From Paenibacillus xylanexedens (GTDB lineage: Bacteria > Bacillota > Bacilli > Paenibacillales > Paenibacillaceae): 64,000 bases of DNA. Position numbers and translations under genes: made by a program. Below are positions 35,815 to 45,101 of this stretch, piece after piece; the first letter of the stretch is position 1, and each line of letters starts with the position of its first letter. The notes below the pieces were generated by a model. That model was given only the letters and a program-made list of their open reading frames with translations. It was not told where the DNA came from and did not search any database. The DNA lies in contig NZ_JAGIKV010000010.1 of NCBI RefSeq assembly GCF_017874615.1, forward strand, positions 124,001 through 188,000. Reading direction: 5' to 3'.

Positions 35815-35853
35815 TTAGTCTTTCCTGACCAACAGTGAGTAACACTCCACATG
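35815..35853 (-). pseudogene. rlmD 3'-end remnant E
   Basis: On the minus strand it encodes HVECYSLLVRKD and TAA, another RlmD-type C-terminus, more diverged than A-C and with a different last tripeptide. The sequence between it and the AIPR relic (35691-35814) is not recognised. Confidence 0.55.
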
Positions 35854-35879
35854 ACTAGTGTGCTGTAACAAAATCAAAA

Positions 35880-35908
35880 CAAAAAAACGGCATCTCTGCC
35901 GTTTGTGT
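35880..35908 (-). terminator. Rho-independent terminator (minus strand)
   Basis: AACGGCA and TGCCGTT pair; on the minus strand the hairpin is followed by seven T. It probably ends the transcript of the 36-47.7 kb operon. The stretch 35909-36028 holds a GC-rich patch (GGCGGCGGCGG) but no recognisable gene. Confidence 0.7.
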
Positions 35909-36028
35909 TTAAAGTGTTGATGCAGACGGCGGCGGCGGCTCTGTTCGCGGCGGTTTTCATACGATGAAAAGACACTTGCACAGTATGCCTATTGATGCGG
36001 CTCATTTCTAGCAATATTAGATGTGATT

Positions 36029-37063
36029 TTACCTGAAAGCCTTTAACATTAAGAATAATTGATTATTAAAATGTACTTCATTCGTATATATTTTTGTAAA
36101 TAAACCAATGCACTTGTCTATGATTTCCCCAGTGAACTTTTGGGACATGATGGCTTTATTGGAATAGATCCTTACTGTCTTCCAGTCATGAATAATTTGG
36201 TCCAATAACGGGCCAAGCGTATGTTTTGCATTGATATGATCAATGTTGTACTTATAGAGAGTATTTAACCTGTATTTCTCAGAACATTTTCTATAAATAG
36301 TACTGCTCAGTGTTTCTATAATCGTTTCATTTTTTATAATGAGCTCGTAATTTTCTGCCAACAACAGTATATTATTCAAACTTTCCGTTATTTCATTTTG
36401 ATACCTGCACATATTTTCTACGAATGTATTGATGGTTGTGTGCGCTAAATTCTTATTGTTCAAGATCTCATGATTACCGGGGGGCACTAGCGCATATTCC
36501 CAAAAGTAGTCTGGCATCTTTACGTGTTCCGAAGTCATACATGACCATTTAAATTCTGAAAATGGCAGAGAATATTGTCTGTATTCTGTAATATCATCAA
36601 CCGTATATATTTCCTCGTTCGTAAGATTGAAGCCATAGACAAAAACAGGGTGCAGTCCATGTTTTTGGTTATAGTAAAAGTCTCTCCCGCGTTGATAAAA
36701 TAAATCAATAAATATGGAAATCGGATGACCACTTGAAATAGAGTTTAGGATCTCATCTTGTAACGTATCTAGTTCAGGGGATTTTTTGCGAATAGAGATC
36801 CCCATTTCCTCAAGGATCTGATCTCCCTCCTCAAGATCCAACACCTCTAACTTGAAATATCCTCTTGTTTGTATTTTTTGTTTATCAAATCTATAAATAC
36901 TAATAACATTATTCAAAATCGGCAACTCATCTTTTTTAAAATATCTGGCAAGCGTTAACAACAAATTGTAGCCGCAATTAAAATAAGGAAAATTATGATG
37001 AGGATACATTTTTGTCATGCCGTCGAAGGGCTGAAAGGTGTCCAGGGAAATAATTTCTTCCAT
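36029..37063 (-). CDS. BtrH-like protein B (putative acyl-carrier acyltransferase)
   Basis: A 344-residue soluble protein. The N-terminal 190 residues resemble the BtrH N-terminal (papain-like) domain: a possible nucleophile in 'PYFNCGYNLLLTLARYF', then 'PISIFIDLFYQRGRDFYYNQ', 'HGLHPVFVYGFNLTNEEIYT', 'VDDITEYRQYSLPFSEF'. In butirosin biosynthesis BtrH moves an amino-acyl side chain from a carrier protein to an aminoglycoside. The C-terminal half is helical. A protein of the same type lies at 48041-49108. AGGAG precedes the ATG. The gene is much more AT-rich than 37-47 kb. Confidence 0.5.
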   Translation of the reverse strand: MEEIISLDTFQPFDGMTKMYPHHNFPYFNCGYNLLLTLARYFKKDELPILNNVISIYRFDKQKIQTRGYFKLEVLDLEEGDQILEEMGISIRKKSPELDTLQDEILNSISSGHPISIFIDLFYQRGRDFYYNQKHGLHPVFVYGFNLTNEEIYTVDDITEYRQYSLPFSEFKWSCMTSEHVKMPDYFWEYALVPPGNHEILNNKNLAHTTINTFVENMCRYQNEITESLNNILLLAENYELIIKNETIIETLSSTIYRKCSEKYRLNTLYKYNIDHINAKHTLGPLLDQIIHDWKTVRIYSNKAIMSQKFTGEIIDKCIGLFTKIYTNEVHFNNQLFLMLKAFR

Positions 37064-37109
37064 AAAATATTTCTCCTATACTAAAATTATTGTTGATATT
37101 ACGGCTATA

Positions 37110-38063
37110 TTACCTCTTAACAAGGTTCATCATACGGTATTGCCGCGTTCCAGCCTTCATCTCTTCATATTTCTTCGAGCCGGGCAATGCGATAAATTCA
37201 TTGATATCTCCAATATTCGTGCTCGCTTTGGCGTTGCTCGCAATCCCTTGCGTGCCAGTACGCTGCCTCGCACTCTCATCACATGATAGAAGAACATTCG
37301 AAGTCACATCCTGATTGCGGATTACAGACAGGCCTGCTTCCTCTAACAGCCTGATGTTCTGCGCTACTTGATCTCCCAGCATCAGCTCCGTATACAGAAA
37401 TACGCCGCCAACTCTCATTATCCGGTACACCTCTTCATAGAATCGTGATCGGTTCGGATAGGCATGTGCGGATTCTATATTTAACACCACATCGAAGCTC
37501 TCGTCTGCAAACGGTATATTCTCCGCATCGCCGACGAGATACAAAGAATCACCCCCTCGGGATTTGGCATTGCAATAGGCAATATTCGCCGGGCAGATGT
37601 CGAGACCGACAATAGACAGCGGCTTGAAATATTTAGACAGAGCTGCTATGTTCCCTCCCCTGCCGCATCCGATGTCGATCACCTGCCGCTCCCGAATCGC
37701 CGTCCTGCCCACTGTCTCAAGCAGCAGCTTGACCGAGTTTCTATTCCATGCATCGTCGGGCTCGATCACCGCATGTTGCTCATTCCCGTGCGGGACGTAA
37801 CCATAATTTAAGAAGGTGGCGAATCGGCCTATACCGGACAGCGCAAGAGAGTGCGAAATCTCGCTATAATCCCGAATTTCAGCCTCTTTCCGGTTCCATT
37901 CGGAAGGGTGGACAAACTGCTCACGCCGGTCGAGCATCGATACATAACGGTCATCGTTCGTATATACCGCATCGCAGCTGCAGCATTGCAGCAATGCCTC
38001 CGACTGGACCAGCACGCCCTTGCAGCTGGAGCATACCAACCTTGCATGTAGATGTTGTAGCAT
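37110..38063 (-). CDS. SAM-dependent methyltransferase with N-terminal zinc ribbon
   Basis: A 317-residue protein. Residues about 7-30 carry a Trm112-like ribbon (CSSC...CCSC). Residues about 110-230 are a class I methyltransferase: 'QVIDIGCGRGGNIAALS' (SAM loop), 'VGLDICPANIAYCN', 'VGDAENIPFADESFDVVLNI'. It resembles methyltransferases of natural-product and lipid pathways. The ATG at 38063 has GGGTGA upstream; a GTG at 38072 overlapping the upstream stop is the alternative. It is coupled to the FkbM gene. Confidence 0.87.
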   Translation of the reverse strand: MLQHLHARLVCSSCKGVLVQSEALLQCCSCDAVYTNDDRYVSMLDRREQFVHPSEWNRKEAEIRDYSEISHSLALSGIGRFATFLNYGYVPHGNEQHAVIEPDDAWNRNSVKLLLETVGRTAIRERQVIDIGCGRGGNIAALSKYFKPLSIVGLDICPANIAYCNAKSRGGDSLYLVGDAENIPFADESFDVVLNIESAHAYPNRSRFYEEVYRIMRVGGVFLYTELMLGDQVAQNIRLLEEAGLSVIRNQDVTSNVLLSCDESARQRTGTQGIASNAKASTNIGDINEFIALPGSKKYEEMKAGTRQYRMMNLVKR

Positions 38064-38068
38064 GACTA

Positions 38069-38917
38069 TCACCCAGCCGACGTATACATTTGATTCAACG
38101 CGTACACATTATAGTAATTTGGGATATTCAAATCTTCGTAGTAATCAATCACGGCATAGAAGCCGTTGGTTTGGAAGATGTTCTCGAGCCTGCTGATCTG
38201 CTCTCCGTCCAGTCCGTGTACCTCCATTACAATTTGCCTGATTTTGCCCCAATCTTCCGGTTCGATTCCTTCCAGCACCTCGAACTCACTTTTTTCCACG
38301 TCGATTTTGAGAAGATCAATTTGGTTCAGATCATAAAAACGGATCATTTCGGAGATCGTAGTTAGCTTGCAACGATAGATTTGTTCATTCAGAAGCTTCG
38401 GCGACATAAGATGATCGACAAAGCGGTTTAGCATTCGCGGGTCAGCGAAATTATCTTCGTAATGGTTGATTAACCCGTATCGGAGATCTTGATCGTGGTT
38501 CTCCCTGTATTTGATCTGGACAGAGTCCGTGGACATCGTAGGAAAATAGGCAAACTCCGCTTCCTTGATCTCATTGGAAAGCCCGACGTTAACCGTCGTT
38601 ACGCGAGGCAGCGAGCTCGTATTCATCTTCAAGAGTTTAAACGTCGGAGGCAGTGGCTCAAAGGCATATACTCTGCAGTCGCTCTTGCTGCTGACATATA
38701 GGCTGAACATGCCGATATTAGCCCCGACGTCCAGGACCGTGCCATGATCCGGAAGCGTAATACCGTGCTTGAAATACATCTCCTTGTGGAAAATCTCATT
38801 GTAGAGAAACTCGGTCTCTCCTTCGTTGTTTTGATAGATTTCAATCCCGTTGTGCAGCCTTTTCTTTGTAATGGCCTCTGTCTGCAATGGATGACGCTCA
38901 TGCTCCGTCTTGCTCAT
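38069..38917 (-). CDS. FkbM family methyltransferase
   Basis: A 282-residue O-methyltransferase-like protein. 'TVLDVGANIGMFSLYVSSKS' is the SAM-binding loop, 'VYAFEPLPPTFKLLKMN' the acidic second strand, and 'QIDLLKIDVEKSEFEVLEGI' with 'IVMEVHG' are FkbM signatures. The family methylates hydroxyls of sugars or polyketides. GAAGGTGA lies upstream of the ATG. With the neighbouring methyltransferase it suggests at least two methylations of the cluster product. Confidence 0.9.
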   Translation of the reverse strand: MSKTEHERHPLQTEAITKKRLHNGIEIYQNNEGETEFLYNEIFHKEMYFKHGITLPDHGTVLDVGANIGMFSLYVSSKSDCRVYAFEPLPPTFKLLKMNTSSLPRVTTVNVGLSNEIKEAEFAYFPTMSTDSVQIKYRENHDQDLRYGLINHYEDNFADPRMLNRFVDHLMSPKLLNEQIYRCKLTTISEMIRFYDLNQIDLLKIDVEKSEFEVLEGIEPEDWGKIRQIVMEVHGLDGEQISRLENIFQTNGFYAVIDYYEDLNIPNYYNVYALNQMYTSAG

Positions 38918-38957
38918 TCAATTCACCTTCTCAACAATTTGTTTGTAGAGCATTTCT

Positions 38958-39770
38958 CTAACTGCTGGCGCTTTCATAGCGTTTGACGGCCAGCTTCCAG
39001 AACAGCCTGACCACTAGAAGCGATATAACGGGAGCTACAAAAATCCATATCCCAAGGAACAAGTCCAATCGATCGATCAAATAAACCGACGGCATGTTGG
39101 TGATGAACAAGATCGGCACAACATACAGCCCTATTCTCCGCAGCCATTTGGGGTATATGTACATCGGCATATTGTTTAAATCCCAACATTTGTCGAGTAT
39201 TTCGAAGATCGAACCGGACTTCACCGTCCAGAAGGCAAGGATTTGCGGAAGTAGAAGCACCGAATAGGTCACGATCGTGCTACTCAAGATCACGCCGATA
39301 TATCCGGCCACGTGGATCAAGCTTGGCTCGATGTCAAGACGCCGCCAAGCCAGTACGATCATCGTGATCCCGGCGATCAGGTTCGGGATCGGAAACGCGA
39401 AGTTAACGTGCCGGAATGAAATCATGAACTGCAGCGAAAGCGGCTTCGTCATATACAAGTCCAGCGTCCCGTTGCGGATATGGCCGGCGAATCTATAAAA
39501 GTTATCCATAAACAGTCCTGTATAGATTGCGATCATAATTGTATAGGTCCCCGTGAAGATCAACATCTGGTCAGGAGAAATGCCATTGATTTCGATCCCG
39601 AGCTGGAAAACGAACAAGATATAGATCAGCTTGGAAAACAGAAATACGGTCTCCATGATCAAACCGGAGTAGAAATTCGCTTTGTATTCCATGTAACCGA
39701 CCAAGCTATTCTTTGCGAAAATAAAGAACATACGTACATGCTTCCGAAACTCCGTCAAGCTGATACTCAC
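38958..39770 (-). CDS. ABC-2 type exporter permease 2
   Basis: A 270-residue protein with about six hydrophobic segments ('FYSGLIMETVFLFSKLIYIL', 'LLPQILAFWTV'). It resembles the ABC-2 permeases found as pairs with a daunorubicin-type ATPase. The start at GTG 39770 is favoured by GGAGG seven bases upstream; a TTG at 39785 would overlap the previous gene. With 39775-40584 and 40562-41566 it forms a three-gene exporter. Confidence 0.87.
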   Translation of the reverse strand: MSISLTEFRKHVRMFFIFAKNSLVGYMEYKANFYSGLIMETVFLFSKLIYILFVFQLGIEINGISPDQMLIFTGTYTIMIAIYTGLFMDNFYRFAGHIRNGTLDLYMTKPLSLQFMISFRHVNFAFPIPNLIAGITMIVLAWRRLDIEPSLIHVAGYIGVILSSTIVTYSVLLLPQILAFWTVKSGSIFEILDKCWDLNNMPMYIYPKWLRRIGLYVVPILFITNMPSVYLIDRLDLFLGIWIFVAPVISLLVVRLFWKLAVKRYESASS

Positions 39771-39774
39771 AGAT

Positions 39775-40584
39775 CTAACCTCCAACGGCTACATATTTCC
39801 TCATCCCGGAATCCCACGACAACTTCGAAATCATCATAAGCACAATTACCCAGACCGCTTGTAAGAGGAGTCCGCGCACGATTTCATGAATCGCCATGCT
39901 CCCATTGATGATGTTAACCGGGAAGAATACGACATATTGAAACGGTAAATAGCTGGAGATTCTGGCAAACGTATCTCCGAAAATATTAAGCGGAAAGATG
40001 GCACCACTTAGCAGATAGACGCCTTGATTGAACGCGATATAAACGCCCCAAACCTCGGTAATGATGAACGCGAGAGCACTAATCGAATAAAAAAGCAGGA
40101 AGTTGATGAGCAGTCCGAACAGAATGCTGACCAGGAACATAACGATCTGCACCCCTCTAAGCTGAAACCCCCAAATCTGAGTAAAAACGATCATCAGTAT
40201 GACGAATAAGACAAGGACGACCCCGATCTGAACCGTTTTCCCACCGAAAAAATTGCATATCCGATAGCTGAAATAATGAATGGGCTGAGCGATAAATTTG
40301 CTCAGTCCACCCGTCTTGATATCATTCGCGATTTCCCCTTCGAAGCCGGCAGAAACCAGCTTGGAGACGACGCCGGACAACACGGAATAAATGATGATCT
40401 GTGAATAAGTATAGCCATTAATAATCTCTTGCGGCGAACTGCGAAACACGGCCGTCCAGAGGAAGCATTGGACGAGAATGATGAAGCCGCCGCTGATGAT
40501 ACTCATAAAGAAATCAGTCCGATACTCCATCGCATTCTGAAGCGCAAGGATGTACGTCCTTTTATACTTCTGTAAGGCTTTCAT
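39775..40584 (-). CDS. ABC-2 type exporter permease 1
   Basis: A 269-residue protein with about six membrane spans. 'AMEYRTDFFMSIISGGF' and 'LSKFIAQPIHYFSYRICNFF' are typical of this ABC-2 permease family. An open frame extends upstream to 40656 inside the ATPase gene. I choose the ATG at 40584, which still overlaps the ATPase stop by 23 bases; an ATG at 40596 is the alternative. It pairs with permease 2 to form the membrane channel for the cluster product. Confidence 0.87.
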   Translation of the reverse strand: MKALQKYKRTYILALQNAMEYRTDFFMSIISGGFIILVQCFLWTAVFRSSPQEIINGYTYSQIIIYSVLSGVVSKLVSAGFEGEIANDIKTGGLSKFIAQPIHYFSYRICNFFGGKTVQIGVVLVLFVILMIVFTQIWGFQLRGVQIVMFLVSILFGLLINFLLFYSISALAFIITEVWGVYIAFNQGVYLLSGAIFPLNIFGDTFARISSYLPFQYVVFFPVNIINGSMAIHEIVRGLLLQAVWVIVLMMISKLSWDSGMRKYVAVGG

Positions 40585-41566
40585 GTCTGACCCCATCTTT
40601 CTGATACAAGCTTTCGATGCCTCGCTCGACAGGTATATCTTCAACTGTGAAATCAAGGATCGGGAACCGGTCCAGCATCATCTTGGAAAGCCGCTGGAGG
40701 TCATGCTTATCGATCTCCATGACGGCATTCATGCCGTCATGTTGCATGATAGCGCCATAGTCGCTTAGCGCTTGCCTCGGCACTTCGTCCGTAAATTGCA
40801 GCTTGATGATCTTTTTTGCATGAAACAGCTCGTTCACACGCCGAAGATCGCCGTCGTATACGATCTTCCCTTGATTGATGATGATCGTTCGTTTGCATAA
40901 ATCCTCAATATCCGCCATATAGTGGCTTGTCAGAATGACCGTTGCTTTCGTCTGCTGGTTATAATACTTCAGGAACTCCCGAATGCGCTTCTGCGAAATC
41001 AGATCGAGTCCGATTGTAGGCTCATCCAGAAAAATCACCTTAGGCCGGTGGATGAGCGACGCAATTAGCTCCATCTTCATCCGTTCCCCCAGCGAAAGCC
41101 TACGTACCTGAATATTGAGCAGATCTTTAACATCAAGTATCTCCGTAAGCTCATCCAGGACAAGGTTGTAGGGCTTATCCTCGACCTCATAAATGCATTT
41201 GTTCAGGTACAACGATTCGTTCGCCGGTAAATCCCACCACAACTGCGATTTCTGCCCCATCACGATCGAGAACTGCATCTTGAATTCTTTTTTTCGCTCC
41301 CAAGGGACATAGCCTAATACCGTCGCTTGCCCGCTTGTCGGATACAAGATGCCGGACAGCATCTTAAGCGTAGTTGTTTTGCCGGAACCGTTCGGGCCTA
41401 AGAACCCGACCATCTCGCCTTGCTCGATTAAAAGTGATATCTCGCTAACCGCTTCTTTGATCAGTGATTTCCGCTTCACTAAATTTTTCAGCGATTTTTT
41501 GAACCCCAATTCTTTTTCGTAGTAATTGAAGCTTTTGGATAAGCGTTCCACTTGGATAATGCTCAC
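40562..41566 (-). CDS. ABC transporter ATPase (daunorubicin-type)
   Basis: A 334-residue ATPase. 'GFLGPNGSGKTTTLKMLSG' is Walker A, 'RRLSLGERMKMELIASL' the signature motif, 'VIFLDEPTIGLDLISQKRI' Walker B with D-loop, and 'VILTSHYMADIEDLC' the switch His. The extra 100 C-terminal residues are typical of exporters working with paired ABC-2 permeases. The start is GTG at 41566 with GAGGTGA upstream. It powers export, and perhaps self-protection, for the cluster product. Confidence 0.93.
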   Translation of the reverse strand: MSIIQVERLSKSFNYYEKELGFKKSLKNLVKRKSLIKEAVSEISLLIEQGEMVGFLGPNGSGKTTTLKMLSGILYPTSGQATVLGYVPWERKKEFKMQFSIVMGQKSQLWWDLPANESLYLNKCIYEVEDKPYNLVLDELTEILDVKDLLNIQVRRLSLGERMKMELIASLIHRPKVIFLDEPTIGLDLISQKRIREFLKYYNQQTKATVILTSHYMADIEDLCKRTIIINQGKIVYDGDLRRVNELFHAKKIIKLQFTDEVPRQALSDYGAIMQHDGMNAVMEIDKHDLQRLSKMMLDRFPILDFTVEDIPVERGIESLYQKDGVRHESLTEV

Positions 41567-41598
41567 TGGTTCACCTCATTTATGCTCATGTAGAATAG

Positions 41599-42777
41599 TT
41601 AAACACCGTGCAAATGCAAGACACTGCACTTGGAACATGCCGGTGTCAGTCGTTCATCCATCATTTCCCTTATCCTTCTGTAGGTCATCCCGTGCCATAA
41701 TTCCTGTACGGACGCTTCATTTAATTTGCCGATCTCGAACTCCTTGAAAAATTTGCATGCAACAATCGTTCCATCGGGCGTAATATCCATCCGGTTCGAG
41801 AGAGCCAGGCACTTCTTGTTCATCGTGCCTTTACTCTTCACCTCTTTGCCGAGCACGAAATCTTCGATCTGGTCATAATCCAGATTCGGCTGGTAGCGTA
41901 AACGCATTTTCCAGACCCGATTATTCACCCGGTCCAACTCGCTCATCAAAGCAGGGATACGCTCCGGATCGAGCTTGTAGTTAAAGGCGTGCCAGCTTCG
42001 TTCGCCCTTGTGCTCGCTCGCCGGAAGGAAGTCGAACTTCTGGTCAAAGTAATCGTCCATTCCCTGCGTGCATTCGTCCGAGATGTACCACGGGAAGCAA
42101 ACCATGACCATATCTACACCGACGTCCTCCAGAAATTCCAGCAGATCGTAAAGCTTGTCGGTCATAGCATCGTTAACGACGGTATGGATCGTAATTTTGC
42201 CCCTGAATCGGTTTTCCTTGCGCAGCTGGACTAGCATCCGAATAGCATCTATCGCCTTGTTGAATACCCCTTTGCCGCGAAGCGCATCATTCTCTTCTTC
42301 GAATCCATCAAGTGCAATGAGCAGCTCCAGATTGTCGGAGATTCTCAGCAAGGCGTCCAGCTTTCGCTCGATCAGCATCGCGTTCGTGCAGATCGTCGTC
42401 TCGCGAGGATGGGCTTCAAGTAAATCGGCCAAACGGTCGAAATGGCTGTATACGAGCGGCTCGCCGCCCCAGATATAGAGTCTCGACTTGGCTGGTTCCG
42501 TCTCAAGGATCAGCTTCTCCAGCAGCCCGTAGTCGAGCTGTTCCCGCTGCTGCTCCGGTGTCATAAAGTGATGGTATCCGGTGTCGTTCCATTGATAGCA
42601 ATGCTTGCAGCGCAAGTTGCATTGGTTCGTCAGTTTAATCCCGACCGACTCTGGCAACGGTGTCGCGTAACCCGCTATTTTCTCCATGTTCCGCTTTGTT
42701 TCCACCGTATTCTTGATAGTACGTTTCAATATTTGCAAATCCTTTGGGGAATGTTTAATCTCTGATTTTGGATTCAT
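41599..42777 (-). CDS. Radical SAM/SPASM protein 2
   Basis: A 392-residue protein. 'LTNQCNLRCKHCYQWN' contains the CxxxCxxC cluster for the SAM-binding [4Fe-4S] centre; 'LYIWGGEPLVY' is the GGEP SAM motif. The C-terminal part has 'MNKKCLALSNRMDITPDGTI', 'VACKFF' and 'ACSKCSVLH', a SPASM auxiliary-cluster arrangement. SPASM enzymes modify peptides, sugars or aminocyclitols by radical chemistry. AAGGGTG precedes the ATG. The substrate is unknown; no precursor-peptide gene is seen nearby. Confidence 0.93.
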   Translation of the reverse strand: MNPKSEIKHSPKDLQILKRTIKNTVETKRNMEKIAGYATPLPESVGIKLTNQCNLRCKHCYQWNDTGYHHFMTPEQQREQLDYGLLEKLILETEPAKSRLYIWGGEPLVYSHFDRLADLLEAHPRETTICTNAMLIERKLDALLRISDNLELLIALDGFEEENDALRGKGVFNKAIDAIRMLVQLRKENRFRGKITIHTVVNDAMTDKLYDLLEFLEDVGVDMVMVCFPWYISDECTQGMDDYFDQKFDFLPASEHKGERSWHAFNYKLDPERIPALMSELDRVNNRVWKMRLRYQPNLDYDQIEDFVLGKEVKSKGTMNKKCLALSNRMDITPDGTIVACKFFKEFEIGKLNEASVQELWHGMTYRRIREMMDERLTPACSKCSVLHLHGV

Positions 42778-42819
42778 ATCAACACACCCTTCTTAAACTT
42801 ATTAGGTTATTCACATGAA

Positions 42820-43914
42820 TCAATAGATATAATACCTTGAACAAGCCGTACAAATCGGAAGCATATTTTTTTTCATATACGCGCGATAATCTTTGTACTT
42901 GTCACTACTCCAGATATCCAGCAAACTCTCTTCGTTCACGTTGCCGAAGGTCAAATCATAGAAGGCATGGCAGGGCGAAACGTCGCCCCTTGCCGTAATC
43001 TCCGCATAAACCCATGGAAGGGAGCACCGATTTCGTTTATCAGCCATCTGATGGAATTGCCCCGAGAAATAGTTACTCAAATTCTGTTCATCTATCGTCT
43101 TCGGATAGGTGATCACATGGATGCGGTTTTTCAAGCAATACGCTTTAACATTATTGAGCTGTCTCGTCAATTCCGGAATATCGATCTGGCTGAACGAACT
43201 GGTGTCCCGCCAGACCATCCCCTTGGCATAAGGAGCTTCGTGCACGTCGAATTTGTCACTAAGAACCTCCACATATTGGGCATACTGCTCTTCCGTTGCA
43301 TAGAGCTGCACTTCCATGCTGATATGGTCCAACATCGACAAGTCGATATGCTTAAAGAAAAATTCCTCAACGTACATATAGTTCAAGGGCGTAATGATAA
43401 AGGATACACCCATTTTCGGAAATTGCTTGCCCTTGCTTTCCCGAAGCTCATACAGCTTCTCGATCCCCTTGATTACTTTCTTGAATACGCCTTTGCCTCT
43501 CTGCTTATCGTTGATTTCCTCAGGGCCGTCGAGCGACATCCAGATCTTATTTGGAGCAGTCTCGACAAGCATCTCGGCATGCTGCTCAAGCAATGTGCCG
43601 TTCGTGGGGAAGTCCGCTTTACTTCCATAGTGATTGATCATGGCGAGAATGTCGCTCAGCCAAGGGTACATCAGCGGCTCGCCGCCGAAAAAATCGTAAT
43701 ACGGCTTGCCCGGGCTGCACTCGACGATGATCTTTTTAATGAGATCCGGATCCAGATGCGCTAACGTTTTTTTGCTTTTGTAGGGACCTTCGAGTCCCCA
43801 CTCATAGCACATCTTGCATCGTAAATTACACTCCTCCAACAGCTGCATGACGATCCATCTCGGATAGCTTGTCTTTGTCTTATCTTGGGCGACACTCAAT
43901 TTGTTTACGCTCAT
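42820..43914 (-). CDS. Radical SAM/SPASM protein 1
   Basis: A 364-residue protein. 'LLEECNLRCKMCYEWGLEGP' carries CxxxCxxC, 'YDFFGGEPLMYP' the GGEP motif, and 'IWMSLDGPEEINDKQRGKGV' the usual D-G loop. The C-terminal end shows 'RCSLPWVYAEITARGDVSPC' and 'ICTACSRYYIY', an auxiliary iron-sulfur arrangement. It is related to, but clearly different from, the adjacent 41599-42777 protein, so the two probably act on successive steps or positions. Confidence 0.93.
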   Translation of the reverse strand: MSVNKLSVAQDKTKTSYPRWIVMQLLEECNLRCKMCYEWGLEGPYKSKKTLAHLDPDLIKKIIVECSPGKPYYDFFGGEPLMYPWLSDILAMINHYGSKADFPTNGTLLEQHAEMLVETAPNKIWMSLDGPEEINDKQRGKGVFKKVIKGIEKLYELRESKGKQFPKMGVSFIITPLNYMYVEEFFFKHIDLSMLDHISMEVQLYATEEQYAQYVEVLSDKFDVHEAPYAKGMVWRDTSSFSQIDIPELTRQLNNVKAYCLKNRIHVITYPKTIDEQNLSNYFSGQFHQMADKRNRCSLPWVYAEITARGDVSPCHAFYDLTFGNVNEESLLDIWSSDKYKDYRAYMKKNMLPICTACSRYYIY

Positions 43915-43941
43915 CGCATAACCCCTTCTGCCATTGAAATC

Positions 43942-45057
43942 TTACCCCTTCGTTAACGCGACTCTCGCACAATAATGATCCACATAATTCGTCCGTTCTC
44001 CGGGTCTGTTCATGATCGCTTGATGCATCTCCCTAAGGACCTCTACGGAAAAATCCATCTCCCGCCACTTCTCGTAACGTATTCCGAACCCCAGTGATTC
44101 CCACAATTCCAAATTGCTAAGCTCGTGACTTCCGAACGGCTCCAGCAGAATAAGAGGGGTTTCGGATGCAAGCGAGTCGATTAATGTGCCCGCTCCCGGC
44201 TTGGCCACGATAGCCATCGCCTCCGAAGCGATATCGAATAACCAATGATGATCAACCTCAGCGGCGTATGACTTCGTGTCTTCTCCCGTTATTTCGATGT
44301 ATGGCGGAAACTCGTGCAGGCCGTTCGCACTCTTCACCCATGCACACCATTCCGGATCATTCATCCAATATCGGTGATCGGGATCGGGCTTCGCTTCCTT
44401 CCAATCGTAAGCTACGATATCAAGCCCATAGTTATGGCCGGCAAGCTCTGGAATTGTACTTTGATAAGTGCCCATCCCCCAGCCGCCGCCATGAACAACA
44501 AGCCGCCGCTTCCTTGAGTCGAAGGGCAGTGGCGTACGATGAAGAACTGGGATTTCGCATCGAATCTCCATCTTGTCAGTGTCATAGAGACAAGCATTGT
44601 AATAATACTCGTCATAGCGAGAGTGAAACTTCTTCAAGCTCTTCCAAGACGGGGCCAGATCTGAATCGACGTAGAGCAGGTCTACATGAATTCGATTCGG
44701 CAGCATCTTCTCCCTATACAAATCCAGAATATAGATCCAGTGTCCGGATAACGATATGAATTCGTACCGGTCTTCCGCTTTCCACGCCTCCAGCAATAGC
44801 TCGACCTGGGCATAATCAATGCTGTTGCGTATATCCATCGGCATTCGGGCCGATAAATTGGCAAGTGCGAAATTATTGTGGTAAGCCTTTCTGCTGTCTA
44901 CAATATGTTCCATCTTGTCTTGCTCCAAATAGCTTTCGAACACGAGCACTTCCGTCGCGATATCCCTTTTCTCGAAATCACTTGCAGCTAACAGACCGGG
45001 AATATAGAAACCCAGACCGAAACCCGAGCATAGAATCGTCACTTTCCGCTTACCCAT
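43942..45057 (-). CDS. GT-B glycosyltransferase-like protein
   Basis: A 371-residue protein. 'VTILCSGFGLGFYIPGLL' starts an N-terminal Rossmann fold, 'LVVHGGGWGMGTYQ' begins the second, and 'AIVAKPGAGTLIDSLASETP' with 'LILLEPFGSHELSNLELWES' is the donor-binding block of MurG- and UGT-like enzymes. It probably adds a sugar during assembly of the cluster product. The start at 45057 has GGAGG upstream; a longer frame to 45102 overlaps the previous gene without support. Confidence 0.75.
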   Translation of the reverse strand: MGKRKVTILCSGFGLGFYIPGLLAASDFEKRDIATEVLVFESYLEQDKMEHIVDSRKAYHNNFALANLSARMPMDIRNSIDYAQVELLLEAWKAEDRYEFISLSGHWIYILDLYREKMLPNRIHVDLLYVDSDLAPSWKSLKKFHSRYDEYYYNACLYDTDKMEIRCEIPVLHRTPLPFDSRKRRLVVHGGGWGMGTYQSTIPELAGHNYGLDIVAYDWKEAKPDPDHRYWMNDPEWCAWVKSANGLHEFPPYIEITGEDTKSYAAEVDHHWLFDIASEAMAIVAKPGAGTLIDSLASETPLILLEPFGSHELSNLELWESLGFGIRYEKWREMDFSVEVLREMHQAIMNRPGERTNYVDHYCARVALTKG

Positions 45058-45101
45058 AAAATTTTTTCCTCCATTCATGGCTTTAAGCGCTTCGGACTGC
45101 A

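Noticed and set aside
35930..35965. GC-rich GGCGGCGGCGG patch
   Set aside because: Striking in an AT-rich context, but too short to assign; no gene or repeat family recognised.
42967..43764. Long plus-strand open frame of 265 codons
   Set aside because: It lies wholly opposite a radical SAM gene with clear motifs, has no ribosome site, and its translation shows no family pattern. It is a codon-bias shadow.
44268..44759. Plus-strand frame of 163 codons
   Set aside because: Opposite the GT-B glycosyltransferase gene; low-complexity Ser/Arg content typical of a shadow frame.
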